Shown here: positions 50,083 through 61,502 of the stretch, piece after piece
How the letters are laid out: each line of letters starts with the position of its first letter
Position numbering within the stretch: position 1 is the stretch's first letter
From: Solibacteraceae bacterium
GTDB taxonomy: Bacteria > Acidobacteriota > Terriglobia > Bryobacterales > Bryobacteraceae
Assembly: GCA_021324015.1 (NCBI GenBank)
Contig: JAJPJX010000151.1
Coordinates: 1 to 64,000 of the forward strand
Length of the DNA stretch: 64,000 nucleotides
Direction of reading: 5' to 3'
Translations under genes and position numbers: made by a program
The notes under the pieces: model-generated
Databases searched by the model: none
Told to the model about the DNA's origin: nothing
The model's input: the letters and a program-made list of their open reading frames with translations, nothing else

Positions 50083-51240
50083 TTACTTCTTCCGGCCCTT
50101 CTTGGTGCTTGGCGGCGGCGCCGCCGGGTTGGAGTAACTCGTGCTCACGCCGCCCGAAATCGTCGAGAGCATTCCCTTGGCCGACTCGGCAAACGGCCCA
50201 TCCGGCTTCAATTGTAGATACTTTTCAAAGGCCTCTTTGGTTCCCGGAGGCGGATTCACCTTGCCCGTTGTGGGGTCCACTTGCGCCTTCGAAATCAGGT
50301 AGACGCCGTACTGATACTGCGCATCGGCATAGTTGGGATCGGCTTCGATGGCCTTCTTGAAAGCCTCGCCTGCCGGTTCGGTCTGCCCCGTGTTCACCAG
50401 CACGGCCCCCAGGTTATAAAAATAGCGCCCCGCGTTCGGCGGATCCAGTTGCGCGGCCTTGGTCAGCTCCGCCTGTGCTTCCGGGAACTTTTTGGCCTTC
50501 GCCAGTGCCAGCGCGAAATTGTTGTGGTAGGCCGCGTCGTCCGGTTTCAGTTCGATCGCCTTGGCATAGGCGTCGAGGCCTTTCTGCATGGTCTGATCGT
50601 GCTCCGGCCCGGTCTTCGAACCCGCCTGGCCGATGTAAGCCTCTGCCAACTGCGCCCACACGACGTTCTGCTTCGGATCGAGTTCGCTGGCTTTGGTCAA
50701 GGCCGTCACCGCGGTGTCGTACTGCTTGGTTTTGAGAGCGTCCACGCCCTGATTGAACGCATCGTTCAGGGCCTTGTTTTTCTCCATGGCCTTTTCGCGT
50801 TCCTTCATGGCTTTGTCCAGAGCGGCCTTCTGCTCCGAGGACATGCTGCGCTCTTGCTCCTTCGTGAGTTGCCCGGTTTCCGCCGCCCGGTTCATCGCCT
50901 CTTGCCGCTGCTTGATCTGCTGCAAGTCGAAGCTCACTTCCGTGGGATCGCCCAGCCGCGTCCTCACGTTATCCACCGAGTCCCGGTCCTTGCCCTCCAC
51001 CTCCACAGTGACCTTGTAGACGCCCAGCGGCAATCCGGCGTGAAAATAGTGCCCTTTTTTGTCGGTCTTGACTTGATAATGGCCCTTGATGTCCTTGCGG
51101 TCGATTTTGACCAGGGCGCCCCGGAGCGGCGAACCGTCCTCGCCCTTGACGTCGCCTTCCAGGGAAGATGTTTGCGCGAATGCGGATAGTGCGAGAAACA
51201 AAATGCCAGCGGCAGGCAAGGCCACTTTGCGGAACTTCAT
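50083..51240 (-). CDS. Secreted protein with carboxypeptidase-regulatory-like and TPR domains
   Basis: A 385-residue exported protein (signal VALPAAGILFLALSAFA). Residues about 30-110 are a carboxypeptidase-regulatory-like beta-sandwich (SLEGDVKGEDGSPLRGALVKI, HYFHAGLPLGVYKVTVEV). A charged helical linker rich in Lys/Glu follows, then about four TPR units (VWAQLAEAYIGQAG, AYHNNFALALAKAKKFPEAQ, YFYNLGAVLVNTGQTEPAGE). The Lys-rich C terminus ends KKGRKK. The ATG at 51240 has GGAGG six bases upstream. Its role may be periplasmic assembly; unknown. Confidence 0.92.
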   Translation of the reverse strand: MKFRKVALPAAGILFLALSAFAQTSSLEGDVKGEDGSPLRGALVKIDRKDIKGHYQVKTDKKGHYFHAGLPLGVYKVTVEVEGKDRDSVDNVRTRLGDPTEVSFDLQQIKQRQEAMNRAAETGQLTKEQERSMSSEQKAALDKAMKEREKAMEKNKALNDAFNQGVDALKTKQYDTAVTALTKASELDPKQNVVWAQLAEAYIGQAGSKTGPEHDQTMQKGLDAYAKAIELKPDDAAYHNNFALALAKAKKFPEAQAELTKAAQLDPPNAGRYFYNLGAVLVNTGQTEPAGEAFKKAIEADPNYADAQYQYGVYLISKAQVDPTTGKVNPPPGTKEAFEKYLQLKPDGPFAESAKGMLSTISGGVSTSYSNPAAPPPSTKKGRKK

Positions 51241-51366
51241 ACTACCTCCAAGCTTGAGAGCTGCTTGTATTAAATTCCAGTCTACTACACAGGCGCACCG
51301 GAAACATCCGGCGTCAGGTGACATTCTATAGCATCGGGAGACCGGCGGCTTTCCCGGTCCCCATCC

Positions 51367-53672
51367 TCACATCCGCAGGTCGTACCCCTGCGTCCGCATG
51401 CCCTCGATGATGCGCGCGCGGATCACCGCGACCTCGTCGGAAGAGAGCGTACGCTCGCTGGACCCCACGGTCAGCCGGAAGGATACGCTCTTCTGGCCAT
51501 CGGCCAGCGGCGGCCCTGTGTACTGCCTGAGGTAGGTGATGGATTCCAGCATTTCCCCCGCCAGCGCCGCCAGTTTGGCCTCCAGATCGCCGGCCGCCTC
51601 GCGCCAGCCGGCGATCACCGACAGGTCGAATGCGCTCGCCGGGAACCGCCGGATGGGCGTATACTTCGCCTCCGCGGCGGAAAGCCGCAGTGCCCGCTCC
51701 AGGTCCAGATCCAGGATCCCGGCCCGGCCCTCCACCATCGCGGGGTGCAGCTCGAACAACCGCCCCACGGTTTCGCCCCGCCAGTGGACCTCCGCCGTCC
51801 GTGCCGGGTGCTCGTAGGAGCGTGCCGGCACGGCCCTGGTCTCGGCCCCGGGCAGGAAACACACGGCGGCGTGCTTCAGCTCGAACAGTTGCGCCTGCCC
51901 GTCGCCGCTGCGGCTGTAGGCCGCGGCCACCAGGTGCGGCGTCTCTACCGGCAGGCCCTCGGGCCGCTTGTGAATCTCGCGGCCGATCTCAAATAGCCGG
52001 AAGGTCTCGAAATGCTTGCTGTTCTCCAGCAGGTTGTCCCGGATCTCCGGCAGCAGCGAACGGCGCAGCAGGGTCTGGTTGGATGCGATCGGGTTCTTCA
52101 CCTGCACATGCTCTTCCGGATCCATGCCGAACGCCCGCGCCTGTTCCTCGCTGACAAACGAGTAGTTGGACACTTCGCTGAATCCCAGGGCGGCGAACAG
52201 CTCGCGAGCCGCGTGGTGGAACGTACGCTCGGGGTTGGCCGGCGGCACCGCAGTCGCCACCAGCGGAGGGCGCGGCTCGATCGAATCGTATCCGATCATG
52301 CGTCCCACCTCCTCCACCAGGTCGTCCTTGACGGCAATGTCCCTGGTGGCCCGCCAGGATGGCACGGTCACCCGGAGCACCCCCGCCCCGTCGCCGGCGA
52401 CCCCAAACTCGAGCCGCTCCAGGATCTCGCGCACCTCGCCTTCGCTCAGCGTGCGGCCCAGCTTACGGATCAGCCAGTCCATGGGCAGCCGGATCGGCGT
52501 CCGCGCCGCGGCCGCCTTACGCAGGTCCGCCAGCCCGCCCACCAGCCGGGCGCCCGGGGAGAGCTCCTGCATCAGTTCCACGGCCCGCGCCAGCCCGCGG
52601 ACCGTGTTGGCCGGATCCTGGGATTTCTCGAAGCGCATGGAAGCGTCGGTGCGCAGCTTCAGCGCCGCCGAGGTCCGGCGCACGCTGGCTGCCTGAAACG
52701 TGGCGCTCTCGATCACGATCCGCGTGGTTTTTTCCCAGATGGCGCTGTCCAGCCCGCCGATTACGCCGGCCACGGCGATTGCCCCCTTGGCATCCGCGAT
52801 CACCAGGTTCGCGGGGCTCAGCGTATAATCCTGCTCGTTCAGCGCCAGGAAGTACTCGCCGTCCCGCGCCGGCCGCACGAAAATCGTTTCCCCCTTCAGC
52901 AGATCCCGGTCGAAGGCGTGCATCGGTTGGGCCAGCTCCGCCATGATGTAATTCGTCATGTCGACGATGTTGTTGATCGGGTTCAGTCCGATGGCGGTCA
53001 GCCGGTATTGCAGCCACAGCGGCGAGGGCTTCACGGTGACGTTCTCAACACCAGCGCGCTGTATCGCGGACACAGGTCCAGATCGTCGATGGCTACCTGG
53101 ATGGCCGGCGCTCCCGCCGGAACCAGGTCCGGCTTCACCGGATCCCGCAGCCGCTTGCCCAGGATGGCAGACACCTCCCGGGCCATCCCGAAGTGGCCCC
53201 ATAGGTCCGGCCGGTGAGTGATGGACTTGTTATCGATCTCGATCTCGTAGTCCGGCGGGCAGCCCGCCACCGGGGCGCCCGGTTCCCCCTCGATCTCCAG
53301 GATTCCCGTGTGGTCTTTGTTGATTCCCAGCTCGGCGCCGCTGGCCAGCATGCCTTCGCTTTCCACGCCCTGGATGGTCTTCCGGCTCGCCGGCACATAC
53401 ACGCTGCTCACCCCGGTGAGGCAGTTCGGCGCGCCGCAAACCACCGTCTTCCGCCCGTAGCGCCCGGTCTCCACCACCGCCTTCACGTTGTGGCCGCCGG
53501 CTATCGGCTCCACGGCCACCACGCGCGCCACGCAGGCGTTTTCCAGCAGATCCCCGGTCCGCTCGATCCCTTCGCACTCCGCCGTCTTCATGGTGATCAG
53601 GTGCTCCAGGTCCCTGGGCGGCGTGTCCAGGCCCTCTACGAACTCGCGAATCCAGTTGTACGAGAATTTCAT
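51367..53672 (-). CDS. pheT: Phenylalanyl-tRNA synthetase beta subunit, interrupted by a frameshift in this sequence
   Basis: Two consecutive frames on the minus strand make one PheT of about 768 residues. The first (53672 to TGA at 53031) holds the start MKFSYNWIREFVEGLD and the tRNA-binding domain (VVAVEPIAGGHNV, ESEGMLASGAELG), up to DLCPRYSALVL. The second resumes near 53046 with ENVTVKPSPLWLQYRL and contains the B3/B4 and B5 regions, the catalytic-like core and the FDX-ACB anticodon domain (RRFPASAFDLSVIAG to the end at 51367). Homology runs on without loss, so one base is missing at about 53047. PheT is essential, hence a sequencing or assembly error is likely. pheS lies six bases upstream. 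Confidence 0.93.
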
Positions 53673-53678
53673 GCGCGC

Positions 53679-54701
53679 TTAGAATTGATGGGAGAATCGC
53701 AGGTCGCCGCTCTGCAGCAGGCGGATGTCGTCGATGGCATAGCGCATCATCACCAGCCGCGTCAGCCCCAGCCCGAAAGCAAAGCCGTTCCACTCCTCCG
53801 GGTCGATGCCGCTCAGGCGCAATACATTTGGGTGCACCAGGCCGCAGCCGAGTTGCTCCACCCAGCCGCTCTGCTTACACACCGGGCATCCCGCGCCGCC
53901 GCAGATCAGGCAGCGGATGTCCAACTCGAACCCCGGCTCGACGAAGGGAAAGTAGCCTGGTCGCAGCCGCACGGTTACCTCCCGCCGGAAGATGGCGGTC
54001 AGCATGGTCTTCATGAAGTAAGTCAGGTGCGCCACGGATACTTCCCGGTCGATCATCATGCCTTCCAGTTGGTAGAAGGTATGCTCGTGCGAAGCGTCCA
54101 CGCTCTCGTTGCGGAAAACCCGGCCCGGGGCGATCATCCGCAGAGGCGGCCCCAGTTTCTCCATCCCCCGCACCTGTACGGGCGAGGTGTGCGTGCGCAG
54201 CAGGTGGCCGTCTTTCAGCCAGAAGGTGTCCTGTAAGTCCCGTGCAGGGTGGTCTGGTGGGATGTTCAGGGCGTCGAAATTATGGTGCTCGGTCTCCACT
54301 TCCGGGCCGTCCAGCACGGCGAACCCCAATGAGACGAACAGCTCTTCGATCTCCCGCTGGATTTGCGTGATGGGGTGCAGATGACCGCGCGGAGCGCCCG
54401 GCGGTGGCAGGGTCAGGTCCAGCCATTCCCCCTCCAGCCGAGCCTGCAAAGCTGCCTGCGCGAACTCCCGTTTCCGGACCTCGATGGCCTCTTCCAAGGC
54501 CTGCTTGGCCGCGTTCAGCAGCTTGCCGACTGCCGCCCGCTCCTCGGCTGGAAGCCGGCCCATCTCTTTACTGACCTGCGCCAGGTTGCCCTTTCGTCCC
54601 AGGACTTCGATTCGCACCGGCTCCAACTCTTCCGGTGATCGGGCAGCCTGAATGCGAGCCAGAGCGTCGGACTCAAGCGCCGCCAGTGATTGTTCGAGCA
54701 T
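53679..54701 (-). CDS. pheS: Phenylalanyl-tRNA synthetase alpha subunit
   Basis: A 340-residue class II synthetase catalytic subunit that charges tRNA-Phe with PheT. Class II motifs are visible: motif 1 region HPITQIQREIEELFVSLGF, motif 2 MIAPGRVFRNESVDASHEHTF and motif 3 AFGLGLTRLVMMRYAIDDIR. A zinc-like Cys cluster (CLICGGAGCPVC) precedes GCGLVHPNVL, as in many bacterial PheS proteins. ATG 54701 aligns with the E. coli start; an ATG at 54716 overlaps a TAGAAT box and is less likely. pheT follows after six bases. Confidence 0.97.
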   Translation of the reverse strand: MLEQSLAALESDALARIQAARSPEELEPVRIEVLGRKGNLAQVSKEMGRLPAEERAAVGKLLNAAKQALEEAIEVRKREFAQAALQARLEGEWLDLTLPPPGAPRGHLHPITQIQREIEELFVSLGFAVLDGPEVETEHHNFDALNIPPDHPARDLQDTFWLKDGHLLRTHTSPVQVRGMEKLGPPLRMIAPGRVFRNESVDASHEHTFYQLEGMMIDREVSVAHLTYFMKTMLTAIFRREVTVRLRPGYFPFVEPGFELDIRCLICGGAGCPVCKQSGWVEQLGCGLVHPNVLRLSGIDPEEWNGFAFGLGLTRLVMMRYAIDDIRLLQSGDLRFSHQF

Positions 54702-54755
54702 GGGTGAATCACCCATTCTAACAACTCCCGCAGCGCGGCCCGCCGCACCCCCGGC

Positions 54756-54998
54756 CTAGCGGGCCGAAAGCAGCCACTGGCGCTTGGCAGCGCGCCGGGC
54801 CTTCAATCGTTCATTCGCTTTCTTCTGCTTCTCCGATGCCACCAGCGTCTGGCAGGTGTCGCAGCGCTTCCGCGTGCGAGACTTGGTGGTGAACATCGCC
54901 CCGCATCGCCGGCACTGCCGGGTCAGGGTTTCGTCCAACGGCAATATCCCCGGCTTGTGCGGGAGCAAATGAGAATAATGGAAATCGCACTGGCTCAT
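54756..54998 (-). CDS. Small zinc-ribbon protein
   Basis: An 80-residue protein with one C-x2-C ... C-x2-C ribbon (CRRCGAMFTTKSRTRKRCDTC) followed by a strongly basic helix (KQKKANERLKARRAAKRQW). The build is like small ribosome- or RNA-binding proteins. It lies 40 bases upstream of pheS on the same strand and might be cotranscribed. The start is uncertain, since only the Cys region is strongly patterned. Confidence 0.6.
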   Translation of the reverse strand: MSQCDFHYSHLLPHKPGILPLDETLTRQCRRCGAMFTTKSRTRKRCDTCQTLVASEKQKKANERLKARRAAKRQWLLSAR

Positions 54999-55276
54999 AG
55001 CAACCGACCTGGTGCTGCGAATCGTGGAATTTGGGTCTTTTCACCCATGACGCCCTCTTCCAGCCGGCAGCGCCTCTCCGGTGCCGCGCCTCCTGCGCAC
55101 AGCCCCGGCTGAACGGCTCTACCCTCCGGATCTGCCTGATAAGACACGCAGTTGTCTCCATTCAGATCTGCTTGGCGGCTTTGTGGCAACCTAGGCCACA
55201 GCCCATCCCAACTGGAGGCTGTCATCTTGTTATCCACAACTCTTCTGCACGCGCCGGGCCGAACTACCGTCCCTGC
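54999..55276. other. 278-base intergenic region upstream of the zinc-ribbon/pheST genes
   Basis: No convincing gene is present on either strand. It contains a six-base-arm hairpin (TGTGGC...GCCACA) at 55182-55200 and a GGGTgaaaagACCC stem near 55036-55049. No T-box or phenylalanine-attenuator features were found, so any regulation of pheST by this leader is speculation. Confidence 0.4.
55182..55200. repeat. Inverted repeat TGTGGC-N7-GCCACA
   Basis: Six-base arms around a seven-base loop, in the leader of the zinc-ribbon/pheST genes. No following T-run, so it is not an obvious terminator. Confidence 0.45.
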
Positions 55277-55747
55277 TCAACCTGTCGGCGCCTGAGGGAC
55301 AAAGGGCTCCGCCGCATCTGTCAGCTCCCACGCCAAATGGTTGATATAAAACAGCAAAAGAGGCGCCGGATAGGCCTTGCCGAACTGCTCCCAAACACGC
55401 TCTGCCCAGTTCCCGGCGAGATACTGCTTCACGTCTGCGTCTTTGGCGAAGAAGCCCCCTTCGTGCGGAATCCCCAGAAAATCCAGCACGGCCGTAATCA
55501 TGTCCAGGTGCGACACCAGCACGGCCTGCGCCAGGTCCTTGGCCAGGTCTTCGTCGTGCGCTTCCAGACGCACCCGGAATTTAAGCGCCGATTTGCGCAG
55601 GATTTCGGTGTTTAGTTTGCCAACATGCGCTCGCGCCTTCAGCCCGTCATAGATCTGGTAGGTCTTCAGCTTGCCGATCGAAATACCGCGGATCAGTTGC
55701 CCGAATCCCTCGTCTCCCAGCTTCAGAAACACCTGCGCCAGCTCCAT
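55277..55747 (-). CDS. Conserved-looking hypothetical protein
   Basis: A 156-residue protein, soluble by composition, with mixed helical segments (MELAQVFLKLGDEGFGQL, LKFRVRLEAHDEDLAKDLAQ, DMITAVLDFLGIPHEGGFF, LFYINHLAWELTDAAEPF). No known domain was recognised. The coding pattern and codon use match the neighbours. ATG 55747 is preferred over 55765 because a TATGAT box (55761-55766) overlaps the earlier ATG. It diverges from purA with a 47-base gap that must hold both promoters. Confidence 0.75.
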   Translation of the reverse strand: MELAQVFLKLGDEGFGQLIRGISIGKLKTYQIYDGLKARAHVGKLNTEILRKSALKFRVRLEAHDEDLAKDLAQAVLVSHLDMITAVLDFLGIPHEGGFFAKDADVKQYLAGNWAERVWEQFGKAYPAPLLLFYINHLAWELTDAAEPFVPQAPTG

Positions 55748-55794
55748 AAAGGGCCAGATTATCATAGTGCGGTAAACTAAATAGGTTTGACCCC

Positions 55795-57102
55795 ATGCAC
55801 AACGTGATCATCCTGGGCGCCCAGTGGGGAGACGAGGGCAAAGGCAAAATTGTGGACCTCTTCTCTGAGCGCTTCGATATCGTCGCCCGCTACCAGGGCG
55901 GCCACAACGCCGGTCACACGGTCAAGATCGGCGACCGCAAGTTTGTCTTGAAACTTATTCCCAGCGGGATCCTGCGTCCCGGCAAGCGCGCCGTCATCGG
56001 CAACGGACTGGTCGTCGATCCTGCCGCCCTGGTCAGCGAGATCGAAACGCTCGAAGCGGCTGGCATCGACGTGGCCTCCCAGCTCAGAATCAGCAACCGC
56101 GCCCAGGTGCTGTTCCCCTGGCACCGCCTGCTTGAGAAGATATCTGAAGATCGCCCCGGCCGCGTTTCCATCGGCACCACCTCCCGCGGCATCGGCCCTT
56201 GCTACGAGGACAAGATCGGCCGCCGTGGCGTGCGCATCGCCGACCTGCTCGAGCGAGACACTTTCCCGGCACGATTTGCCGCCCTACTGGACGAAAAGGA
56301 AACCATTGCTCGCGCCTTCGGCCTGGCACCGGAAGAGGACTCCGCAGCCACTCTCGCCCAGTACGCCGATCTCGCCGAACGCATCCGCCCGATGGTTTGT
56401 GACACCGTCCGCCTCCTCAACGATGCCATCCGTGCCGGCAAAAGCGTGATGTTCGAAGGCGCCCAGGGCACAATGCTGGACATCGATCACGGTACCTACC
56501 CCTTCGTCACCTCCTCGAGCGCCACCGCCGGTGGCGCCTGCACGGGCACAGGGGTCCCCCCTACGAGCATCCACGCCACAGTGGGTGTCTCCAAGGCCTA
56601 TGTCACCCGGGTCGGCGCCGGCCCCTTCCCCACCGAGGCGCTGGATCAGGCCGGGGACCATATCCGGGTCCGGGGCAACGAGTTCGGCTCCGTTACCGGC
56701 AGACCCCGCCGCTGCGGGTGGTTCGACGCTCCCCTGCTGCGCTACACCGCCATGGTGAACGGCTTTGACAGCCTGGTGGTCACCAAACTCGACGTGCTCG
56801 ACGAATTGGATAGGATTCCTGTCTGTGTCGCCTACCGCCGCGGCAAAAGTGAAGTCACCGAAATGCCTCCCACCATTCGGGAAATGGAGCATCTGGAACC
56901 GGTGTATGAGTGCCTTCCGGGCTGGCAGACGTCCACCTTCGGTATCGGCCGGTACGCGGACCTGCCGGCCCGTGCCAGGGACTACCTGAACTTCATGGAA
57001 AAGCATACGGGCGTGGAAATCGGCGGCATCTCCACGGGTCCTGAACGCAACCAGACTATCGTGCGTCCCGGCTCGCGCTTCCAGCAACTCTTTCAACCCT
57101 AG
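55795..57102 (+). CDS. purA: Adenylosuccinate synthetase
   Basis: A 435-residue enzyme that joins IMP and aspartate using GTP, the first committed step to AMP. The GTP-binding/catalytic loop is GAQWGDEGKGKIVD with Asp13, and QGGHNAGHTV gives His41, both at the same numbering as the E. coli enzyme. Other landmarks are GTTSRGIGPCYEDK and VFEGAQ-type MFEGAQGTMLDIDHGTYPFVTSS, then TGRPRRCGWFD and STGPERNQTI at the end. Length is normal. A possible -10 (TAAACT at 55773-55778) lies 16 bases upstream. The histidine kinase gene follows 20 bases later. Confidence 0.98.
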   Translation: MHNVIILGAQWGDEGKGKIVDLFSERFDIVARYQGGHNAGHTVKIGDRKFVLKLIPSGILRPGKRAVIGNGLVVDPAALVSEIETLEAAGIDVASQLRISNRAQVLFPWHRLLEKISEDRPGRVSIGTTSRGIGPCYEDKIGRRGVRIADLLERDTFPARFAALLDEKETIARAFGLAPEEDSAATLAQYADLAERIRPMVCDTVRLLNDAIRAGKSVMFEGAQGTMLDIDHGTYPFVTSSSATAGGACTGTGVPPTSIHATVGVSKAYVTRVGAGPFPTEALDQAGDHIRVRGNEFGSVTGRPRRCGWFDAPLLRYTAMVNGFDSLVVTKLDVLDELDRIPVCVAYRRGKSEVTEMPPTIREMEHLEPVYECLPGWQTSTFGIGRYADLPARARDYLNFMEKHTGVEIGGISTGPERNQTIVRPGSRFQQLFQP

Positions 57103-57122
57103 CCGGGGCGTTCCGCTTTCGC

Positions 57123-59381
<2,259 letters not shown>

Positions 59382-59419
59382 AGCGCAACTCCAGCCGCCG
59401 TGCGGACGTCCCGGCATCT

Positions 59420-60235
59420 ATGAGACTGGCGCTCTTTCTGACCCTGGCCGCAGTCCTCGCGGCGGCCCAGGACGCCCAGGAAATCGTGCGCCGCTCCCTG
59501 GTGATAGATGAGCACAACGATCGGATCGCCCGCGACTACACCTTCCTCGAGCGCAGGGAAACCTGGGAAATCGACGGCGACGGCCAGAGTCGTAACCGGC
59601 GGGTGCGCACCTACGACGTCACTCTGCTCGAAGGTTCCCCGTACCGCCGTTTGGTCGAGCGCGACGACCGGCCGCTTGCGCCGGACGAGGAAGCCCGCGA
59701 GGAGGAAAAACTGCACGCCAGTATTGCCGAGCGGCAGAAAGAGACGCCCGCCCAGCGCGCTCGCCGCCTGGAGGAGTGGGAAAAGAAACGCAGAACGCAG
59801 CGCGAGTATCTGGGGGAGATCCCGGACGCCTTTCAGTTTCGCCTGTTGGGCGAGGAACGCCTCGCCGGGCGGGATGCCTGGGTCGTCGCCGCCGACCCGC
59901 TGCCCGGCTATCGCCCCAGGACCTCCACCGCCCGCCTCTTTCCACACCTGCGCGGCAAGTTGTGGATCGACAAGCAGGACTCCCACTGGATCAGGGCGGA
60001 AGCCGAGGTCGTCGACACGATCAGCTTCGGTTTCTTCGTCGCCCGCATCGGCAAAGGTACCCGTGCCTGGATGCAGCAAACCCTGGTCAACGGCGAGGTG
60101 TGGCTGCCGCAACAGGTTGTCTTCGAGGCCAGTGCCCGCATCGCGCTGGTTCGCAAGCTGCGCGTGGCCGGCGACATCCGCTACCGCAACTATCGGAAGT
60201 TCCAGGCAGAGTCGCGGGTGCTGCCCGCGCCTTAA
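59420..60235 (+). CDS. Secreted protein of unknown function
   Basis: A 271-residue protein with a signal peptide (MRLALFLTLAAVLAAAQ). The mature part has a charged helical stretch (EEAREEEKLHASIAERQKE, RRLEEWEKKRR) and an amphipathic beta-rich half (FRLLGEERLAGRDAWVVAA, GKLWIDKQDSHWIRAEAEV). The latter is reminiscent of LolA/outer-membrane lipoprotein-sorting folds, but this is only an impression. The ATG at 59420 begins the signal peptide; the longer frame from 59348 overlaps the kinase end. It probably forms an operon with the kinase, 38 bases downstream. Confidence 0.8.
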   Translation: MRLALFLTLAAVLAAAQDAQEIVRRSLVIDEHNDRIARDYTFLERRETWEIDGDGQSRNRRVRTYDVTLLEGSPYRRLVERDDRPLAPDEEAREEEKLHASIAERQKETPAQRARRLEEWEKKRRTQREYLGEIPDAFQFRLLGEERLAGRDAWVVAADPLPGYRPRTSTARLFPHLRGKLWIDKQDSHWIRAEAEVVDTISFGFFVARIGKGTRAWMQQTLVNGEVWLPQQVVFEASARIALVRKLRVAGDIRYRNYRKFQAESRVLPAP

Positions 60236-60239
60236 CCAG

Positions 60240-61502
60240 CTACGTTGTCTTGAAATAACGGTTGGGTAGCAGCCAGTACACCAACGCGATCGACAGGGGA
60301 TGCATCAGGCCGGCCATCAGGAACACAGGGGCGTAGCTGAATCGCTGGACTACCCACCCCGTGGCCAGATTCGCCAGAATCCCGCCTACAGCGCCTCCCA
60401 TGCCGGAAAATCCCGTGGTCGTGCCCACCTCCTGACCCGCGAACAGGTCCGTGGGGAGCGTCTGCAGGTTGGCTACCCAGAAGGCGTGTCCCAGCGTGAT
60501 GAAGCAAGCGGCTCCGATGGCCATCGCCGCCGTCGGGACCAGCGGCGCGAAGATGGCCGCCGGCATCACCGCCGCCCCCAACAACATGGCGAACTTGCGC
60601 GCATTGGGCAGTTTCCAGCCCCGGCGCATGAGCCGCCCCGAAAGCCAGCCGCCCAACACGTATCCGGCGCCGCCCACCACGAACGGCACCGACGCATACT
60701 TGCCCACCATGGCCAGGTCGAAATGCCGCTCCGTGTGCAGGTATTCGGGCAGCCAGAAAATCACGAAGTAAATCACCGGATCGGTAAAGAAGCGCACCAG
60801 AATCAGGGTGTAGCATTCCCGCATGCGGATCACTTTGCGCCAGTCCACGGCTTTGGCCGAAGCCGGAGCAGACTCTTCCGGCCGCTGGATCTGGTCTTTG
60901 AAGCCTTCGTACTCCTCCCGCCGCAGCAGCCGGTTCAGGTGTGGCGGCTGGTAGAGAAAGAGCCATGCCGCGAGCCAGGCCAACCCTACCGCCCCAGTAA
61001 ACAGGAACGCATAGCGCCAGCCGTAGCGCAGCGTCAGAAAGGCGACCACCGGCGGCGCCAGGGCCGAGCCGATCGACGAACCGGCGTTGAAAATGCCGAT
61101 TCCCAGGGCGCGCTGCCGGGCCGGGAACCACTCGCCGACGGCTTTGGCCGCCGCCGGCCAGTTGCCCGGCTCCCCCAGCCCCAGCACGAAGCGCGCCGCT
61201 GCCAGCGACCACTTTCCTGCCACCAACCCGTGCGCCATGGCGGCCGCCGACCACACAAAGATAAACCACGAGAATCCCCGCCGCGTTCCCAGCCGGTCCA
61301 CCAGGTACCCCGAACCGGCGTACATGATGGCGTAGGCCACGAAAAACAGCGTGACGATCTGCGAATAGTCCTCCTCGGTCATGGAGAACTCCTGCCTGAG
61401 CTGCGGCGATACCACAGAAAGCGCCGCCCGGTCGGCGTAGTTGATGGCGCAGGCGAAGAACAGCATCGCCGCGATAATCCAGCGTAGTTTGGGAATCTTC
61501 AC
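60240..61502 (-). CDS. MFS transporter, ACS type
   Basis: A 420-residue carrier with about twelve membrane segments. The opening FACAINYADRAALSVVSPQLR and the loop YLVDRLGTRRGFSW are typical of the sugar-acid/organic-anion ACS branch, as is GLGEPGNWPAAAKAVGEWFP. The start is a GTG at 61502 that overlaps the stop of the upstream membrane-protein gene (GTGA), so translation is coupled. The stop lies four bases from the convergent secreted-protein gene. The substrate is unknown; the enolase-superfamily gene beyond the divergent gap makes a sugar acid plausible. Confidence 0.95.
   Translation of the reverse strand: MKIPKLRWIIAAMLFFACAINYADRAALSVVSPQLRQEFSMTEEDYSQIVTLFFVAYAIMYAGSGYLVDRLGTRRGFSWFIFVWSAAAMAHGLVAGKWSLAAARFVLGLGEPGNWPAAAKAVGEWFPARQRALGIGIFNAGSSIGSALAPPVVAFLTLRYGWRYAFLFTGAVGLAWLAAWLFLYQPPHLNRLLRREEYEGFKDQIQRPEESAPASAKAVDWRKVIRMRECYTLILVRFFTDPVIYFVIFWLPEYLHTERHFDLAMVGKYASVPFVVGGAGYVLGGWLSGRLMRRGWKLPNARKFAMLLGAAVMPAAIFAPLVPTAAMAIGAACFITLGHAFWVANLQTLPTDLFAGQEVGTTTGFSGMGGAVGGILANLATGWVVQRFSYAPVFLMAGLMHPLSIALVYWLLPNRYFKTT

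Noticed and set aside
53031-53060. Programmed ribosomal frameshift in pheT
   Set aside because: No slippery heptamer or downstream pseudoknot is visible, and this is not known for pheT; a sequence error is more likely.
54995-55237. Short minus-strand open frame upstream of the zinc-ribbon gene
   Set aside because: No start signal, no pattern and no recognisable features; treated as non-coding.
54999-55276. T-box or attenuator leader for pheST
   Set aside because: No T-box consensus, no Phe-codon-rich leader peptide and no terminator-like hairpin with a T-run.
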